From positions 62,001 through 126,000 of the forward strand of contig JALNTX010000013.1 of assembly GCA_035726825.1 (NCBI GenBank): 64,000 nucleotides of DNA, given 5' to 3'. The DNA is from Pseudocitrobacter sp913778145. GTDB lineage: Bacteria > Pseudomonadota > Gammaproteobacteria > Enterobacterales > Enterobacteriaceae. The position numbers and the translations under genes are program-made. Shown in pieces: positions 62,502-64,000 of this stretch (its first letter is position 1; each line of letters opens with the position of its first letter). The notes under the pieces are model-generated. The model searched no databases, was not told where the DNA came from, and was given only the letters and a program-made list of their open reading frames with translations.

Positions 62502-63467
62502 TCATTCGCCTGAGCGGGGGACAACGACAACCGCCTCACGCTTACGCCACCGTCCCCAAAGACGGTGACCAATGGCGGAATACATTGCGCCCGCAACCAC
62601 GACAAACGCACCGAGATAACCGATAAGGTTTAACATCGGTCTGGCGAAGAAATCGGGCCAGGCCATTGATAATAAATCTGAAAACAATAGTGTAAACAGT
62701 GGGGTGAGCGTCACAATCGCGCTCACCTGCGCCGCCTGCCAGCGAGCCATGGCCTCCGCCAGTGCGCCATAACCAACTAGCGTGTTCAGCCCGCAGAAAA
62801 TCAGGCAGGCAAGCTGCCAGTCACTGAGCTGATTGATAACCGCCGGCTTTGCCAATGGCAGCAGCGCGATAGTACATAAAGTGTACAGCAAAAACAGGAT
62901 CTGTTGTGACGCCAGTCGCCGCAATAACACCTTTTGCGCGACGCCGTAGCTCACCCAAACCATCGCTGCCCCGACACCGAAGATTACGCCCCAGGTGTAA
63001 TCGGTCAGACGGGTGAAAATCTCAATCAAACTGGTGTTGAAGAACATCACCAGCCCGCAGACCAACATAAGTGCGCCGACTATCTGCGTACCGCGCATTT
63101 TCTCTTTAAGGATAAATACGCTGGCAACCATCATCCCAACGGGAGAGAGCTGCCCAATGACCTGCGAAGCGGTCGGGCTGACATATTGCAGCGAGGAGCT
63201 GAAGAGAACAAAGTTCCCAAACAGACCGCCCGTGGCAATCGCCAACAGAACCAGCCAACGCGGGTTACGGAAAATTCGCAGCGGCGGCAGCTTACGCTTC
63301 GCCGTCAGAATGATGCCGAGGCCTATACTGGCCATTAAAAAGCGATAGAAGACAACGGTAGGCGGTTCCATGACCTCCAGCACCTGCTTCATTGCAATCG
63401 GCAAAGCACCCCAACATATCGCCGTGGTGAGCGCCAAAAGAATACCAATACCTGCCTGCTGCTTCAT
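62502..63467 (-). CDS. yhbE: EamA-family inner-membrane transporter YhbE
   Basis: 321 residues, ten predicted helices with two EamA repeats (drug/metabolite transporter superfamily). Substrate unknown. Lies between rpmA and obgE, 15 bases from obgE. Confidence 0.92.
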   Translation of the reverse strand: MKQQAGIGILLALTTAICWGALPIAMKQVLEVMEPPTVVFYRFLMASIGLGIILTAKRKLPPLRIFRNPRWLVLLAIATGGLFGNFVLFSSSLQYVSPTASQVIGQLSPVGMMVASVFILKEKMRGTQIVGALMLVCGLVMFFNTSLIEIFTRLTDYTWGVIFGVGAAMVWVSYGVAQKVLLRRLASQQILFLLYTLCTIALLPLAKPAVINQLSDWQLACLIFCGLNTLVGYGALAEAMARWQAAQVSAIVTLTPLFTLLFSDLLSMAWPDFFARPMLNLIGYLGAFVVVAGAMYSAIGHRLWGRWRKREAVVVVPRSGE

Positions 63468-63514
63468 ACCGGATTCCCTGCTGAGACCACTGTGATTTTC
63501 CGGGCGTCGAATGT

Positions 63515-63545
63515 AAAAAGCCCCGCAACGAGTTGCGGGGCTTTA
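63515..63545 (-). terminator. Terminator between rpmA and yhbE
   Basis: 11-bp stem AGCCCCGCAAC/GTTGCGGGGCT with A-run on the left; partial read-through into yhbE-obgE is expected. Confidence 0.85.
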
Positions 63546-63569
63546 ATCCGTTACCGGACCACGAAAACC

Positions 63570-63827
63570 TTACTCAGCAACGATGCTGATGTATTTACGG
63601 TTGTTCGGGCCTTTAACTTCGAATTTCACTTTACCGTCTGCTTTAGCAAACAGAGTGTGGTCACGACCGCAACCTACGTTGTTACCAGCGTGGAATTTGG
63701 TACCACGTTGACGAACGATGATGCTACCCGCCAGAACGGTTTCGCCACCGAAACGCTTAACGCCAAGACGTTTAGCTTCTGAATCGCGACCGTTACGAGT
63801 TGAGCCGCCAGCCTTTTTATGTGCCAT
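63570..63827 (-). CDS. rpmA: 50S ribosomal protein L27
   Basis: 85 residues, E. coli length, starting AHKKAGGSTRNGRDS after the Met. The N-terminal tail reaches the peptidyl-transferase centre. Follows rplU. Confidence 0.98.
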   Translation of the reverse strand: MAHKKAGGSTRNGRDSEAKRLGVKRFGGETVLAGSIIVRQRGTKFHAGNNVGCGRDHTLFAKADGKVKFEVKGPNNRKYISIVAE

Positions 63828-63846
63828 TTAAATCTCTCCTCAGGTC

Positions 63847-64000
<154 letters not shown>

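Overview
The window is a piece of the chromosome of an enteric bacterium (Enterobacteriaceae). Gene content and order from rsmI to rplU follow the 70-72 min region of Escherichia coli/Salmonella. Several conserved proteins (NlpI, RsmI, ArgG, LpoA) differ from the E. coli K-12 sequences as I remember them by a few percent or more. The galactitol/tagatose cluster beside rsmI is the arrangement known from Salmonella and Klebsiella, not from E. coli, where the aga/kba genes occupy this site. The 12-gene type IVb pilus cluster resembles Cfc of Citrobacter rodentium and Cof/Longus of ETEC. I therefore favour a Citrobacter-like species, by inference and not by a search.

Layout. 1-8647: D-tagatose genes (tagK partial, tagT, tagH) ending at a terminator, then gatZABCD and the DeoR-family repressor gene gatR. 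A shared CTTTCG operator-like motif lies upstream of gatZ and gatR. 8700-9609: a HigBA-like toxin-antitoxin pair set between a remnant of the rsmI 3' end and rsmI itself. 9617-21945: rsmI, lpoA, yraN, diaA, dolP, yraR, yhbO, yhbP, yhbQ, yhbS, ubiT, ubiUV, yhbW and mtr, separated by REP/BIME elements. yraQ, which I expect next to yraR, is absent. 22091-34575 (minus strand): the metY-rimP-nusA-infB-rbfA-truB-rpsO-pnp-nlpI-yrbN-deaD translation and RNA-turnover operon. 34913-36256: argG behind ArgR boxes. 36350-37066: a large tandem REP array. 37086-37613: a ParE/RHH toxin-antitoxin pair where K-12 carries yhbX. 37841-38270: leuU and secG.

38483-50770 is the main accessory block: twelve minus-strand genes for a CofA/LngA-type IVb pilus. 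In transcription order they encode major pilin, large minor pilin, a TcpQ-like protein, secretin lipoprotein, two bitopic membrane proteins, a periplasmic protein, ATPase, platform protein, a CofJ-like secreted protein, prepilin peptidase and an M23 peptidase. The block separates secG from glmM, which are adjacent in E. coli. 51043-64000: glmM, folP, ftsH, rlmE, yhbY, greA and dacB, an inserted OpgB (phosphoglycerol transferase) paralogue, then obgE, yhbE, rpmA and the 3' end of rplU.

How the parts work together. The first block imports and phosphorylates tagatose and galactitol and converges on tagatose 1,6-bisphosphate. The long minus-strand operon links initiator tRNA, ribosome maturation, initiation, transcription elongation and RNA decay. 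The pilus block is a near-complete secretion/adhesion machine with its own processing peptidase and a probable exported adhesin, but no recognisable regulator or retraction ATPase inside it.
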